A stretch of DNA of 64,000 bases, from assembly GCF_014652835.1 (NCBI RefSeq), contig NZ_BMZO01000004.1, positions 162,812 to 226,811 on the forward strand, read 5' to 3'. This stretch comes from Limoniibacter endophyticus. Its GTDB lineage: Bacteria > Pseudomonadota > Alphaproteobacteria > Rhizobiales > Rhizobiaceae. Below are positions 54,641 to 63,454 of the stretch, one piece after another. The notes below the pieces were generated by a model that had not been told where the DNA came from, did not search any database, and saw only the letters and a program-made list of their open reading frames with translations. The translations under genes were made by a program, and so were the position numbers. Numbering within the stretch: position 1 is the stretch's first letter; each line of letters begins with the position of its first letter.

Positions 54641-55327
54641 TCAAAAAGGCAGGTTGCTGGAGGGTGGCATGCGATAGAAGCTGCACACTCTCACCACGTC
54701 CTTGCCGATGAGTTGCTTTCCTAATCCGGTCATAAGCGTGTAATAGGCGTTCGACTTATCGACGACGGCGTAGAAATCCTTGCGCAATTCGGGCTCGAGC
54801 TTGAAAATGGCGTCTGGCAATCCTGGCCCGACCGGGTTGAAACAGCTTAGAAGTTTCACCCGGCCGCTGAGCATTGCCGCGTTCCAGCTTTTCTTGACCT
54901 GCACTGACTGCTCGGAGTTCGCGCTGAGATCCGTACCGATATGTCCTACGTAAGGCGAATTATCGAGCAGGAAACTGACAACCCAGCATCCGGACATCGG
55001 CCCTGTCAGGATATCCCGGCCCATCTGTCGAACCATAGTGATCTTGCCAGGCAGATAGGGCAACCACTGAAAGGTCCTGTTCTGTCGCAAACCGGGGCCG
55101 CCGTTTATCCGCGTGTCTCTGTGACCAAACCGACCAAGGAAAGAGGCGGCGGGGATGCTATCCAGATGAAAGAGACTATCCGAAACGACCATGAAATTCC
55201 GTGGAAGATCGACACTATCAAGCGCGCGCACTGACGGCAAAGAGAAGATGCCGTGTATACTCTTGCCGGCAACCAGTTTTTCAAGCATGAAACCACTCAG
55301 AAAAGCGTGATTATCGGCCAACTTCAT
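54641..55327 (-). CDS. Unrecognised protein with a CNF1-like Cys/His signature (paralog 1)
   Basis: This is a 228-residue protein that I cannot place in a named family. It is paralogous to the gene at 57104-57745: both share WLPY[LV]PGK, a GC.V.FLLD..... block and SGRV.L. The segment PMSGCWVVSFLLDNSPYVGH then IGT places Cys114 and His129 fifteen residues apart. That is the same spacing and flanking pattern (LSGC ... HxGT) as catalytic Cys866/His881 of the CNF1 deamidase toxin, as I remember it; CheD has a related fold. No signal peptide or membrane segment is seen. It lies about 110 bases upstream of the GTA terminase, on the same strand. Function unknown; the deamidase idea is inference. Confidence 0.6.
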   Translation of the reverse strand: MKLADNHAFLSGFMLEKLVAGKSIHGIFSLPSVRALDSVDLPRNFMVVSDSLFHLDSIPAASFLGRFGHRDTRINGGPGLRQNRTFQWLPYLPGKITMVRQMGRDILTGPMSGCWVVSFLLDNSPYVGHIGTDLSANSEQSVQVKKSWNAAMLSGRVKLLSCFNPVGPGLPDAIFKLEPELRKDFYAVVDKSNAYYTLMTGLGKQLIGKDVVRVCSFYRMPPSSNLPF

Positions 55328-55507
55328 GAAGCGACGGCCCTCTTTTTATCTTCATTTATATACAAATACGCAGCACCGGCTCCGAGCTGGATATGTCGTT
55401 CCAAATTGATTACGTAATGATGCCATTCTCACGATGCAGGAATTCCACCATGGATCAGACCTTCGCCATTTCCGCCCTTCCGGTACTGTTGCGCGAGTTT
55501 TCTGTTC

Positions 55508-57103
55508 ATGCCTGCTTCCATCACTCTTTCTCGTCTCACCTGGTCAACACCTGACGGCACCGCTCTCTTCTCCGACCTCGATCTGAGCTTCGGGCTTGAA
55601 CGGGTGGGAATTGTCGGGCGCAACGGAACGGGCAAGACCACGCTTCTGCGCCTCATCCGCGGCGATCTTTCCCCCGCATCCGGCACTGTCAGCCGAAGCG
55701 GTTCTATCGGCCTCATGCGTCAAGACATCGGCCAGAACCCTGCCGAAACCGTCGCAGACCTGTTCGAAGCAAGGGATGCACTGGCCCTTCTCGCCCGCGC
55801 AGAAGCGGGGCAGGCCACTGTCGAAGAACTGGCCGAGGCTGACTGGGCGCTCCCCGCTCGCCTGGACACGGCGCTCGCACGGCTCGGTCTCGCGCCTCTT
55901 CCCGAAACATGTCTTTGCTCCCTCTCGGGTGGACAGCGCGCCCGCATGGGCCTGGCAGCCCTGACTTTTTCGGGACCCGACTTCCTGCTTCTCGATGAGC
56001 CGACGAACAATCTGGACCGTGAAGGTCGCAAAGCCGTGGTCGAGCTGATCCGAAATTGGCGCGGTGGTGCGATCATCGTCAGTCACGACCGGGAACTTCT
56101 GGACGAGATGGACGCGATCGTGGAACTCACCTCGCTCGGGGTCAGCCGCTATAGCGGCAATTACACGACCTATCGTGAACGCAAGGCGCAGGAACTCACC
56201 GCCGCTCGAGAGAACCTCGCGCAGGCCGAAAAGATGACGAACGCCGTCGCCGCCCGCGCGCAGGAGGCCGCCGAGCGCAAGGCCCGCAAGGACAATGCGG
56301 GACGCAGATCCCGCACAAAAGGTGACCAGCCCAAGATCCTGATGGATTTCGCCAAAGGCCGCTCCGAAAACACGAGCGGCGCGAATGCACGTTTGCGCGA
56401 TGCCCGCCGAACGGAAGCGCAGTTCGTGCTGGATACTGCTCGTCAGAAGATCGAAATCCTGGAGCCTTTGCACATGCAGATCGCCTCAACCGGTCTCAGC
56501 GCCGAAAAGCGCGTACTGCGCCTGGATCGCATCACGGGCGGCTATGATTTGGCCTCTCCCGTCATCCGCGATTTCTCGCTTGTTTTGACCGGCCCGAAGC
56601 GCGTTGCCCTCAACGGACCCAATGGCAGCGGTAAAAGTACGCTTCTTGCGCTCATCGCGGGCAGGCTCACGCCTGTTTGCGGCCAGGTAGAGTGTTTCGT
56701 GCCTCTCGCCTTTCTTGATCAGCATGTGGCGCTGCTCGATCCGGCGCTGTCGCTACACGACAATTTCCGTGCACTTGATCCGTCAGCCGACGAGAACCAG
56801 TGCCGCGCCGCCCTCGCTCGCTTCCGCTTCCGCGCCGATGATGCAATGCGCGTGGCAGGCTCCCTGTCCGGCGGCGAACGTTTGCGCGCCGGGCTTGCCT
56901 GTACGCTGGGCCAGAAGAAACCGCCGCAATTGCTCATTCTTGACGAGCCTACCAACCACCTGGATCTCGATGCACTTGAGGCTCTCGAAAGCGCGCTCAC
57001 ATCCTACGATGGCGCACTTCTCGTCGTCAGCCATGATCAGGCGTTTCTGGACACGCTTCGCCTGGACACTGTCGAGAATATCGTCGCCTCTCCCACAGGC
57101 TGA
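55508..57103 (+). CDS. ABC-F family ATP-binding protein
   Basis: This 531-residue ABC-F protein has two ATP-binding cassettes and no membrane domain. Cassette 1 has Walker A IVGRNGTGKTTLLR, signature LSGGQRARMGLAA and Walker B FLLLDEPTNNLDREG. Cassette 2 has NGPNGSGKSTLLALI, LSGGERLRAGLAC and LLILDEPTNHLDLDA. Between them is a helical charged linker (residues about 225-300; QEAAERKARKDNAGRRSRTK) of the type that reaches the ribosomal P/E sites. Members act as translation factors or give ribosome-protection resistance. It runs opposite to its two flanking paralogous genes and ends exactly against the stop of the second. The upstream ribosome-binding site is poor. Confidence 0.9.
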   Translation: MPASITLSRLTWSTPDGTALFSDLDLSFGLERVGIVGRNGTGKTTLLRLIRGDLSPASGTVSRSGSIGLMRQDIGQNPAETVADLFEARDALALLARAEAGQATVEELAEADWALPARLDTALARLGLAPLPETCLCSLSGGQRARMGLAALTFSGPDFLLLDEPTNNLDREGRKAVVELIRNWRGGAIIVSHDRELLDEMDAIVELTSLGVSRYSGNYTTYRERKAQELTAARENLAQAEKMTNAVAARAQEAAERKARKDNAGRRSRTKGDQPKILMDFAKGRSENTSGANARLRDARRTEAQFVLDTARQKIEILEPLHMQIASTGLSAEKRVLRLDRITGGYDLASPVIRDFSLVLTGPKRVALNGPNGSGKSTLLALIAGRLTPVCGQVECFVPLAFLDQHVALLDPALSLHDNFRALDPSADENQCRAALARFRFRADDAMRVAGSLSGGERLRAGLACTLGQKKPPQLLILDEPTNHLDLDALEALESALTSYDGALLVVSHDQAFLDTLRLDTVENIVASPTG

Positions 57104-57745
57104 TCAGTCGAGCCGGACGAATGCGCTTCCCCTCATGGGGTATGTTCCGATCACCCGCCAATGATCGTCGCTGCTGGAATGCAGACTGCGCGCCATGGCC
57201 ACTGTATGAAATCTCCCGGTTCTTTCGACAAGGGCGAAGTAGGAAACCAGCTGCGTCTCGTTTGAACACCTTGCTGCGGCGGGGAGATGTGCGATCGGAT
57301 CGAAGCCGCTGATGAGCCTCACCCTGCCGCTCGCGACCGCGCTTTTCCAGGCCGCTTTCGCTTTCAGCGACAGCGGCGCGGTCACCATGTCATATGTACC
57401 GATATGGCCGACGCAAGGCTGTCCGTCGAGCAGAAAGCGTACGATCCAGCATCCCGTCATGTCGCCGCTCAGCACATCCATTCCGCATGCGCGAATATAG
57501 GAGACCTTCCCGGGCACATAGGGAAGCCAGACGAAATTGCGGTGCGCCTTGGCGTCCAGTCCCGCCAAGACCGCACTCGTTCGCGACCCCGATCCGCACC
57601 ATCCGCTGCCTTCAGACCGCCCGATTTTATACGCCAATGCTGGAAATTCCAGAAAATCATCCAGGCCGCTTGGTGTGGCAGCGGTTCCCAGCGCGATGTC
57701 CTTGATCCCGTCGATGAAGCGACCCGTCCGCAGTTTCTTTCTCAT
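57104..57745 (-). CDS. Unrecognised protein with a CNF1-like Cys/His signature (paralog 2)
   Basis: This 213-residue paralog of the protein at 54641-55327 shares WLPYVPGKV, the block DMTGCWIVRFLLDGQPCVGH plus IGT, and SGRVRLISGFDP. Cys99 and His114 are again fifteen residues apart, keeping the CNF1-type [ST]GC-x14-H-x-G-T signature. A longer frame opens with a TTG at 57763; the ATG at 57745 (MRKKLRTGR) is used. Its stop abuts that of the ABC-F gene. No ribosome-binding site is obvious and no signal peptide is seen. Two copies with variable flanks but a conserved Cys/His core suggest selection on an enzymatic centre. Function unknown. Confidence 0.6.
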   Translation of the reverse strand: MRKKLRTGRFIDGIKDIALGTAATPSGLDDFLEFPALAYKIGRSEGSGWCGSGSRTSAVLAGLDAKAHRNFVWLPYVPGKVSYIRACGMDVLSGDMTGCWIVRFLLDGQPCVGHIGTYDMVTAPLSLKAKAAWKSAVASGRVRLISGFDPIAHLPAAARCSNETQLVSYFALVERTGRFHTVAMARSLHSSSDDHWRVIGTYPMRGSAFVRLD

Positions 57746-58255
57746 GCGAAACACCCGAGGCAAAAGATGTTTTCTAAGGCTCGCAACCGTTACCCGAAAC
57801 CCGCAGATTTACTCTCGGGGTAACGCGCGGCCGCCTCAGTATCTGCGCACCGTCGAGAGGCCGCTTCCTCGTTTGCACCAACACGGGCATCGGGCATTCT
57901 TCATAAACAGCCCTTTGCCTATGAGGGTCCTCCGCACCGACATTCAGGAGCGATCACCTCCGGTTCGCAGGCAGGCCGTGTGCATCCGGCTCAATCCCAT
58001 GGCGTTGCACAGTGCCATCTGACATATCGGGTTTAATGAGCGCAGTTGGTACGAGGCTATCAGCAGGTCCGGGCGGCTCGACAGCCTTGCCGACTGCCCG
58101 AAGTTACGGATCACCATCCTAACCCAAAGATCAGCCTGCCAATGCTAGAGCGGATTATCTTCAGGGCGCATCTGACGCACGGCTGGTCTAGTGGTGCGAA
58201 TCCAACGTTTGATGCCCTCACGTCGCTGGTCCGTTCCGGACACATAGGCCACGTT
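57746..58255. other. Non-coding interval between paralog 2 and transposon remnants
   Basis: I find no supportable gene in these 510 bases. Short frames lack ribosome-binding sites and family resemblance. The right part probably includes the edge of the decayed IS481-type element. Confidence 0.4.
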
Positions 58256-59005
58256 TTACTCCTGAGACATAGGTAACACTTTTGGACCGAAAGGGTTCGG
58301 CAAAGGTTCGAGCCTGCATGTCTCAACTACCCCAGATCGCGATCCATGAAGTATGGTCTTCGACCTGCTTGATCCCGATGGCCTGTCCGGTGACCAGGCC
58401 GGGATTGAGCTTCTTCCGTTTATAGCAGATGCGGCCATGTGGTGACGGTGACGGTCTGGCCGTGGAACGGGTAGTCGAGATCGGATAAAGCGACCGGCAA
58501 AATCGGTGATCGTCAACGGATAGCAGAAGCGCTTGTCGGCCAGCATGAACTCGCCTTTGTATCGGCGCACCACAGATCGTTTGGCTGGCCTGGATTGGGG
58601 AGTGCGGTTCCTTCGGCCCTGTTGCGCCGCCGCTTATGCCGTGCGACCAGTCCATTGCGATCGAGGAAGGCGTGCACGGTCGATATAGCTGGTTCATGGA
58701 CGTCCGGATAAAGCCGCGCCAGCCGCCCCCTGATCTTCGGCGCACCCCGGTTGGTTTGTCCTGCCTGATGCGCACGATGAGCCTCGATCTGGAAAGGAAG
58801 CTGATTGGCGTGACGGTAAGGACGGCGAGACCGATTTTGTCAGTCCCTCAAGGCCGCTATCATTACAGCGACTGATAATCTTGTGGCCGGTCTTGCGGGA
58901 AATGCCGAACTCGCGGCACAGCGCCGCTATCTTCTCGCCATCCAGAACCCGCGCAACAAGTCTGAGACGCTCGCCCGCGGTTGCACTCCTGCCAAGGCGC
59001 CTTCG
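58256..59005 (-). pseudogene. Decayed IS481-family transposase
   Basis: Fragments of one transposase occur in several frames. An N-terminal helix-turn-helix reads RLVARVLDGEKIAALCREFG and continues ISRKTGHK (about 58975-58880). The next pieces are GAPKIRGRLARLYPDVHEPA and STVHAFLDRNGLVARHKRRR, then an integrase-core segment YKGEFMLADKRFCYPLTITD (from 58558). At least two frameshifts and a truncated C-terminus make it inactive. The motifs are typical of IS481-type DDE transposases. Terminal inverted repeats were not found with confidence. Confidence 0.75.
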
Positions 59006-59059
59006 CTCTCCTCGCTAAGGCAAAAAGTGCAACCCATCTCGCGGAAAGGACACACGCCG

Positions 59060-59440
59060 CTTGGTAAGGAATTGGGACGTTGGAGCGCTTGAACTGCTGC
59101 ATCCGGTGGGATTGCAGCCCATGGCGACGCCAGATGCGCTGCACCGGGCTCGCCGAGATGGCGATTTCCTCGGCCATCATCGCCACGGTCCAGTGCGTTG
59201 TCTCGCCCGGCGGCGCCTTGCGCGTGCGCTCCACCACCCGCGCGGCGGCGTCCTCGCGCAGAGGCGGGTACGCGAGGGGCGCGTCTTGTCCCGGAGCAGA
59301 CCGTTGACGCCTTCGGTGGCAAAAAGCGCTCCTGCATCGCCACACGCATGTCTTCGGCTTGCCGGTGCCCCGCATCACTTCGACGATCCCAAAGCCGTCC
59401 CCGGCAAGAGGGACGTCTGGGCTCGCCAGACGTGCTTCTG
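59060..59440 (-). pseudogene. Decayed IS630-family transposase fragment
   Basis: Segments in different frames include a start resembling MRGTGKPKTCVWRC, then EGVNGLLRDKTRPSR, then VVERTRKAPPGETTHWTVAM and SPVQRIWRRHGLQSHRMQQF. These are the N-terminal DNA-binding part of IS630 transposases. The DDE half is missing, cut off next to the IS481-like remnant, and at least one frameshift separates the pieces. Non-functional. Confidence 0.72.
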
Positions 59441-59944
59441 CGGAATTAGGTCTCGGACAATCGGCTGAAGGCACATGGCCGCATCATGGACACCCAACGG
59501 GGAGTCAACCATTAGAGATCAACCACTGGCTCCAACGCAGCTCGAATAAAATCGCCCGGCAATCCTTGCTCTTCTGCTTTGCATCCGGCGATGGACGGAA
59601 TCGCGGGGGCGCCCCGCGACCACTTTCGCAGCATGTGAGCCTGGAACGAACGTCTTTATCGTCGATGAAGGCGGTAAACCCTGCCGGGAGCGGAAGGTGG
59701 TCTCTCATCCGGAGGAATCTTGTCCACTGGCGCCCATCATGGGAGGGCCGAGTGCCGATCCGGGAGAGAAGCGCGGGCCGCGAAAAGCGGTGAATGCTGC
59801 AAAAAGCGGAACGTGGATTGACTGAAGAATGCTCCAGTAGAACAGTGACCCTGTATAGGTCGCCACTTGTGGGCATTGTAACGGTCGTGTCGCAAATCCT
59901 TGGTAGGCTAAAGAACCTGAGTCTTTTCTGTTGCCGAGGATCGA
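59441..59944. other. Interval without a recognisable gene
   Basis: These 504 bases between the IS630 fragment and the MazG-like gene hold open frames on both strands but none with family resemblance or a ribosome-binding site. The last 100 bases presumably carry the MazG-like promoter; no clear -35/-10 pair was picked out. Confidence 0.35.
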
Positions 59945-60259
59945 ATGAGCACGACATTCAAAGAGCTGAGCGACCGGATAGGTCAAGTCGGCGAACTTTA
60001 CGCACGCGTGCATGATATTCCGAGAAGCGCAGATTGGTACCTACTCAAGCTGACCGAGGAACTCGGTGAACTGACAGCCGAACATCTGTTGCTTGGTGGC
60101 AGAGCCAGACCGAATCCGGACGGTTCAGGCGGCACTCGCGAGGCTTTGGAGAACGAAGCAGCCGATTTGTTCGGGCAGTTCATCCTGTATTTGCGCGAGA
60201 ACGATATCGACATCGAAGCCGCTATCGAACGGAAATGGCTTAGGCATCTTGATAAGTAG
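59945..60259 (+). CDS. MazG-like nucleotide pyrophosphohydrolase
   Basis: This 104-residue all-alpha NTP pyrophosphatase has metal-binding motif EELGELTAEHL (about residues 38-48) and second motif ENEAADLFGQFILYL (about 74-88). Together they form the ExxE/ExxD site that hydrolyses nucleoside triphosphates to monophosphates. An insertion between them (GGRARPNPDGSGG) is somewhat longer than usual. GAGGATCG lies just upstream of the ATG. It stands alone among insertion-sequence remnants and could be a phage or defence-island gene; a housekeeping pool-cleaning role is equally possible. Confidence 0.8.
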   Translation: MSTTFKELSDRIGQVGELYARVHDIPRSADWYLLKLTEELGELTAEHLLLGGRARPNPDGSGGTREALENEAADLFGQFILYLRENDIDIEAAIERKWLRHLDK

Positions 60260-60469
60260 ACTCGATTAAGGCGACTGGCAGCAACTGACCGGCTCGGGCA
60301 GACGACGAAGGCGAAAGTGTCTCGTTCGCCCGGAAAACGCCAACTGTGCTTGACCTCGACATGCGGATTAGAGAAGCGCCTCCTGATCCGCGCTGAGCGC
60401 GGAATTGCAACTCTACGTATGCGTTTTTTCGCAAGTCAATGGCCGCGTTCTAAGAGTCGGTTTTGAAAG

Positions 60470-61219
60470 TCATTGATATCGAGCCAATCGTCTGACGAGC
60501 AGCATTACGGAGGCGGCATAGAGGAAAGCAGCGGCAGATTTGATTGAAGCCTCGAAGTCCTTCGCGAGACGTCTGTTTCGATTGATCCATACAAAGAAGC
60601 GCTCGACGACCCAGCGGCGCGGCAGAACGGCGAAACCGATCTGACCTGGGTTCTTCTTGACGATTTCGACGGCAATGCTGGTGGCTTCGGTGACACGTTG
60701 ATGGTTGTAGCCGCCGTCGGCCCAGACGTGCTTGATGAAGGGGAAGAAAGGCTGCGCCATTTGCAGCAGCGGCCCGCCAGCATCCCTGTCCTGTATGTCG
60801 GCGGTGTGCGGCTCAACAAGCAACGCCCCGCCATCTGTATCGACCAGGGCATGGCGCTTGCGGCCTTTGACCTTTTTCCCGGCATCATAGCCCCGCGGTC
60901 CGCCACTTTCAGTAGTTTTCACGCTTTGGCTATCGATGATGGCTGCCGTCGGACTGGCCTCGCGGCCAACACGCTCCCGATCTGCCATGACAAGAGCGTG
61001 ATTGATCAAATCCGACGGCAACAAGCGCCAGGCAATGCCCCCGCGTAGAACGTAGAAGATGGCGTTCACAATTTCACGCATCGTCCATTTGCGCGGTCGG
61101 CCAGTCCCGTGTGGCTCAGGAAGCATCGGCTGCAGAAGGCGCCATTCGTTTTCCGTCAAATCGGTCTGGTATCGCGTCGCGCAACGGCTATGCTGTACAC
61201 GAATAGTCGGGGTCCACAT
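60470..61219 (-). pseudogene. IS5-family transposase with an internal in-frame deletion
   Basis: This 249-residue IS5-family (IS427-like) transposase has DLTENEWRLLQPMLPEP, then GGIAWRLLPSDL running directly into INHALVMADRERVGREASPT. Intact relatives have roughly 20-25 further residues at that junction, around a PPWQTVYRWF-like segment. The DDE residues remain: IIDSQSVKTTESGG, VWADGGYNHQ and RRWVVERFFVWINRNRRL. It is therefore an uninterrupted frame but probably inactive. I could not match terminal inverted repeats around it, so the element's ends are undefined. Confidence 0.75.
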
Positions 61220-61314
61220 TCCAGAAAGTGTCGCAACCTTCCGGAATCACAGGCACTCCAACTACTCAACCCATGTCAAAACGGCGTCTAAGCAGATCCG
61301 CTAGCCACGCACCA

Positions 61315-61839
61315 CTACTCCGCCGCAATCACTTCCCGCCCCGCTGCTATATCCTCGGCGAACGCTCTTGCCAGCGTCACGATCCGTTCATCGATAATAC
61401 GCATGGTTTCGGCCAGATCCTCGGCATCATCCTGCCCTGCCTCCTGCGGCCTGATCGTTCTGGCATTTAGATCGAGCGCTTTTTCGATCAGCCGCAGCAG
61501 GGCGGTCGCGCTGTCCATGCGTCCTTTGTCGAGCATTTCCGTGGCGCGCCCGGCCCTGTCCGATGGCCTGCCGCCCCCCTCTTCCGTCGTACCAGCGAGC
61601 GAAATGCCCGAGATGGCCTCGATCTCGAAAATTGCCCGCGCCATCAACCGCTCGATCTGCTCCTCCCGCGCCCTGGCATCAGCCAGGAAGCAAAGGTTGC
61701 GGCGTTCCAGCTTGGAAAGCCGTCGCTCCACCTGAAGCATGGGGCGGCCGCTTGCAGAAGCCAGCCGTTCCAGCGTGGGCGCGGCGCCCGCCTGCAATTG
61801 AGCAAGAGCCGTCCACATGCGTACGGTGCGTTCCGACAT
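61315..61839 (-). CDS. Helix-turn-helix/coiled protein, candidate GTA gene 1 (small terminase-like)
   Basis: This 174-residue protein is not firmly recognised. The N-terminus (TVRMWTALAQLQAGAAPTLE, then RLASASGRPMLQVERRLSKLE) looks like a winged-helix DNA-binding unit. The rest is charged and helical (RAREEQIERLMARAIFEIEA and RIVTLARAFAEDIAAGREVI). A GGGGAG site eight bases upstream supports the ATG at 61839. It is on the GTA strand and upstream of the terminase, where gene 1 (recently assigned as small terminase in Rhodobacter) is expected, but 6.8 kb of other DNA intervenes. Small-terminase identity is inference; a plain hypothetical regulator is the alternative. Confidence 0.62.
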   Translation of the reverse strand: MSERTVRMWTALAQLQAGAAPTLERLASASGRPMLQVERRLSKLERRNLCFLADARAREEQIERLMARAIFEIEAISGISLAGTTEEGGGRPSDRAGRATEMLDKGRMDSATALLRLIEKALDLNARTIRPQEAGQDDAEDLAETMRIIDERIVTLARAFAEDIAAGREVIAAE

Positions 61840-61901
61840 GAATTTACTCCCCGAGAATATGTCTGGTGATTGATGATGGATTATGAGCCAACGCCACCGT
61901 T

Positions 61902-62237
61902 GATGCAGATCCAACGACCGTTTCGATTAATGCGCATGTGGGAGCGCCCTGCCAGCAAGCGTGCGCTGCGCAACGCCCCATGCGCCCCATGCGCCCCATG
62001 CGCCCCGAGAGCTTCAGACGAACAGATCGTCATTCCGGCAAGCGGCCTTCACCCGCGGCCCTCATTCGCAGCCCTTGGCGGCGAGCCGGGGATCGCCATC
62101 GCCTCCCCGCCTCCCCGCCTCATGACATCGGCCGACACATTGCTGCCAGTCCCGCGCACGAACCTGCAAACGAATGGACCAGCTAAAGCGCTATCCGCGC
62201 AATGCACGGCAGACCGTCACCAGCCGTGAAACAATGA
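61902..62237 (+). repeat. GC-rich long repeat, unit A
   Basis: A 336-bp unit running from GATGCAGATCCAACGACC to GTGAAACAATGA. Two further copies lie at 63455-63657 (partial) and 63656-64000. It contains three tandem copies of the 9-mer ATGCGCCCC (61980-62006), whereas unit C has two. No conserved protein is evident, although AGCTAAAGCGCTATCCGCGC would read LKRYPRNAR in one frame. Confidence 0.88.
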
Positions 62238-62299
62238 GTATCAGCACGACCTTGACGTGCGCTTGCAAGCTTTGGAATAGCAGGCACAGAACGGCAGAT

Positions 62300-63454
62300 C
62301 GAACCGCCCCGGGTTTGCGGGAGGCTTCAGCTTCCAAATAGATGGAGCCATGACGAGCAAAACGACAAACAAGTTTTCCCCTGAAGTGCGCGAGCGTGCG
62401 GTGCGGTTGGTGTGGGATCATGAGGCTGACCATTTCTCCCGCTGAACTGCCTGCCAGTCGATAGCGGCGAAGATCGGCTGCTAGGCGCACACCGTGCTGG
62501 ACTAGGTGAAGAAGGCCGAGATCGATGCCGGCAAGAGGGCCGGTGTGCCGACGGACATGGCCAAGAAGATGAAGGCTCTTGAGGGAGAACCGGGAGCTTC
62601 GGCAGGCCAACGAGATCCTGCGCAAGGCGTTCGCTTATTTTGCCCAAGCGAAGCTCGACCGCCCATTCAAACGATGATCGCGTTCATCGACGATCACCGC
62701 GAGGCGCACGGGGTCGAGTCGATCTGCGGGTGCTGCCGATCGCCCCGTCGACCTACCACGATCATGTCGCCAAGCGCGTCGATCCCGAGAAGCTGTCGGC
62801 GCGGGCGAAGCGGAACCTGGAACTCACACCAGAGATTGAGCGTCTTTGCGGAGAACTTCGAGGTCTACGGCACGAGGAAAGGCTGGCGTCAGATGCTGCG
62901 CGAAGGCTTTGTCGTCGCGCGCTGCACGGTCGTGGCCGACCTCGGCCTTCACGGCGTCATTCGTGGCAAGCCTATCCGCACCACGGTGCAGGACAAGGCT
63001 GTGCCATGTCCACGCGACCATGTAAACCGGGTCTTCCATGCCCCCAGCCCCGAACAGGCCCTGCACGATCGGCGTCCCGCAAATCGCGGCGGTCTGGTTC
63101 ATCATTCCGACCGCGGATCGCAATATGTCAGCATCCGCTACACGGGGCGTCTGGGCGAGGCCGGCATCGAGCCCTCCGTCGGCAGTGTCGGAGATTCCTA
63201 CGACAACGCGCTGGCCGAGACGATCAACGGGCTCTACAAGGCTGAGGTCATCCACCGGCGCAGACCATGGCAAAGCTTCGAGGCGGTTGAGTTCGCCACG
63301 CTGACCTGGATCGACTGGTTCAATAATCGCCGGCTGCTGGACTCCATCGGCAACATCCCGCCAGCAGAAGTCGAGGAACGCTACTACGTTATGCTGGAAG
63401 AACAGGCCGTGGCAGCGTGACTTAAACAGCCTCCCGCAAACCCGGGGCGGTTCA
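62300..63454 (+). mobile_element. IS3-family insertion sequence inside the repeat array
   Basis: A 1155-bp element bounded by a perfect 26-bp inverted repeat: left GAACCGCCCCGGGTTTGCGG onward (62301-62326), right 63428-63453. The right tip reads TGAACC in complement, the left tip CGAACC. A GAT triplet flanks both ends (62297-62299 and 63455-63457), consistent with the 3-bp target duplication of IS3 elements. The transposase inside is broken. Confidence 0.85.
62350..63420 (+). pseudogene. Degenerate IS3-family transposase (orfA/orfB)
   Basis: OrfA starts at 62350 (MTSKTTNKFSPEVRERAVRL) but is broken by stop codons, including a TGA after about 31 residues and later TAG codons. OrfB survives in pieces: VYGTRKGWRQMLREGF, then HHSDRGSQYVSIRYT, SVGDSYDNALAETINGLYKA and TWIDWFNNRRLLDSIGNIPP. 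Between RDHVNRVFHA and PSPEQALHDRR the usual segment with the first catalytic Asp (around 60 residues) is missing, and frameshifts occur earlier. The protein cannot be active without complementation. Confidence 0.85.

Noticed and set aside
53248..54711. 487-codon plus-strand frame opposite the terminase
   Set aside because: Antisense shadow; the terminase Walker and nuclease motifs are on the minus strand.
60387..60403. TCCGCGC-TGA-GCGCGGA hairpin as a terminator
   Set aside because: There is no adjacent T-run and it lies over 120 bases from the MazG-like stop.
60440..61260. Terminal inverted repeats for the IS5-type element
   Set aside because: Candidate left (AGTCGGTTTTGAAAG) and right ends do not match each other when complemented, so no element borders are given.
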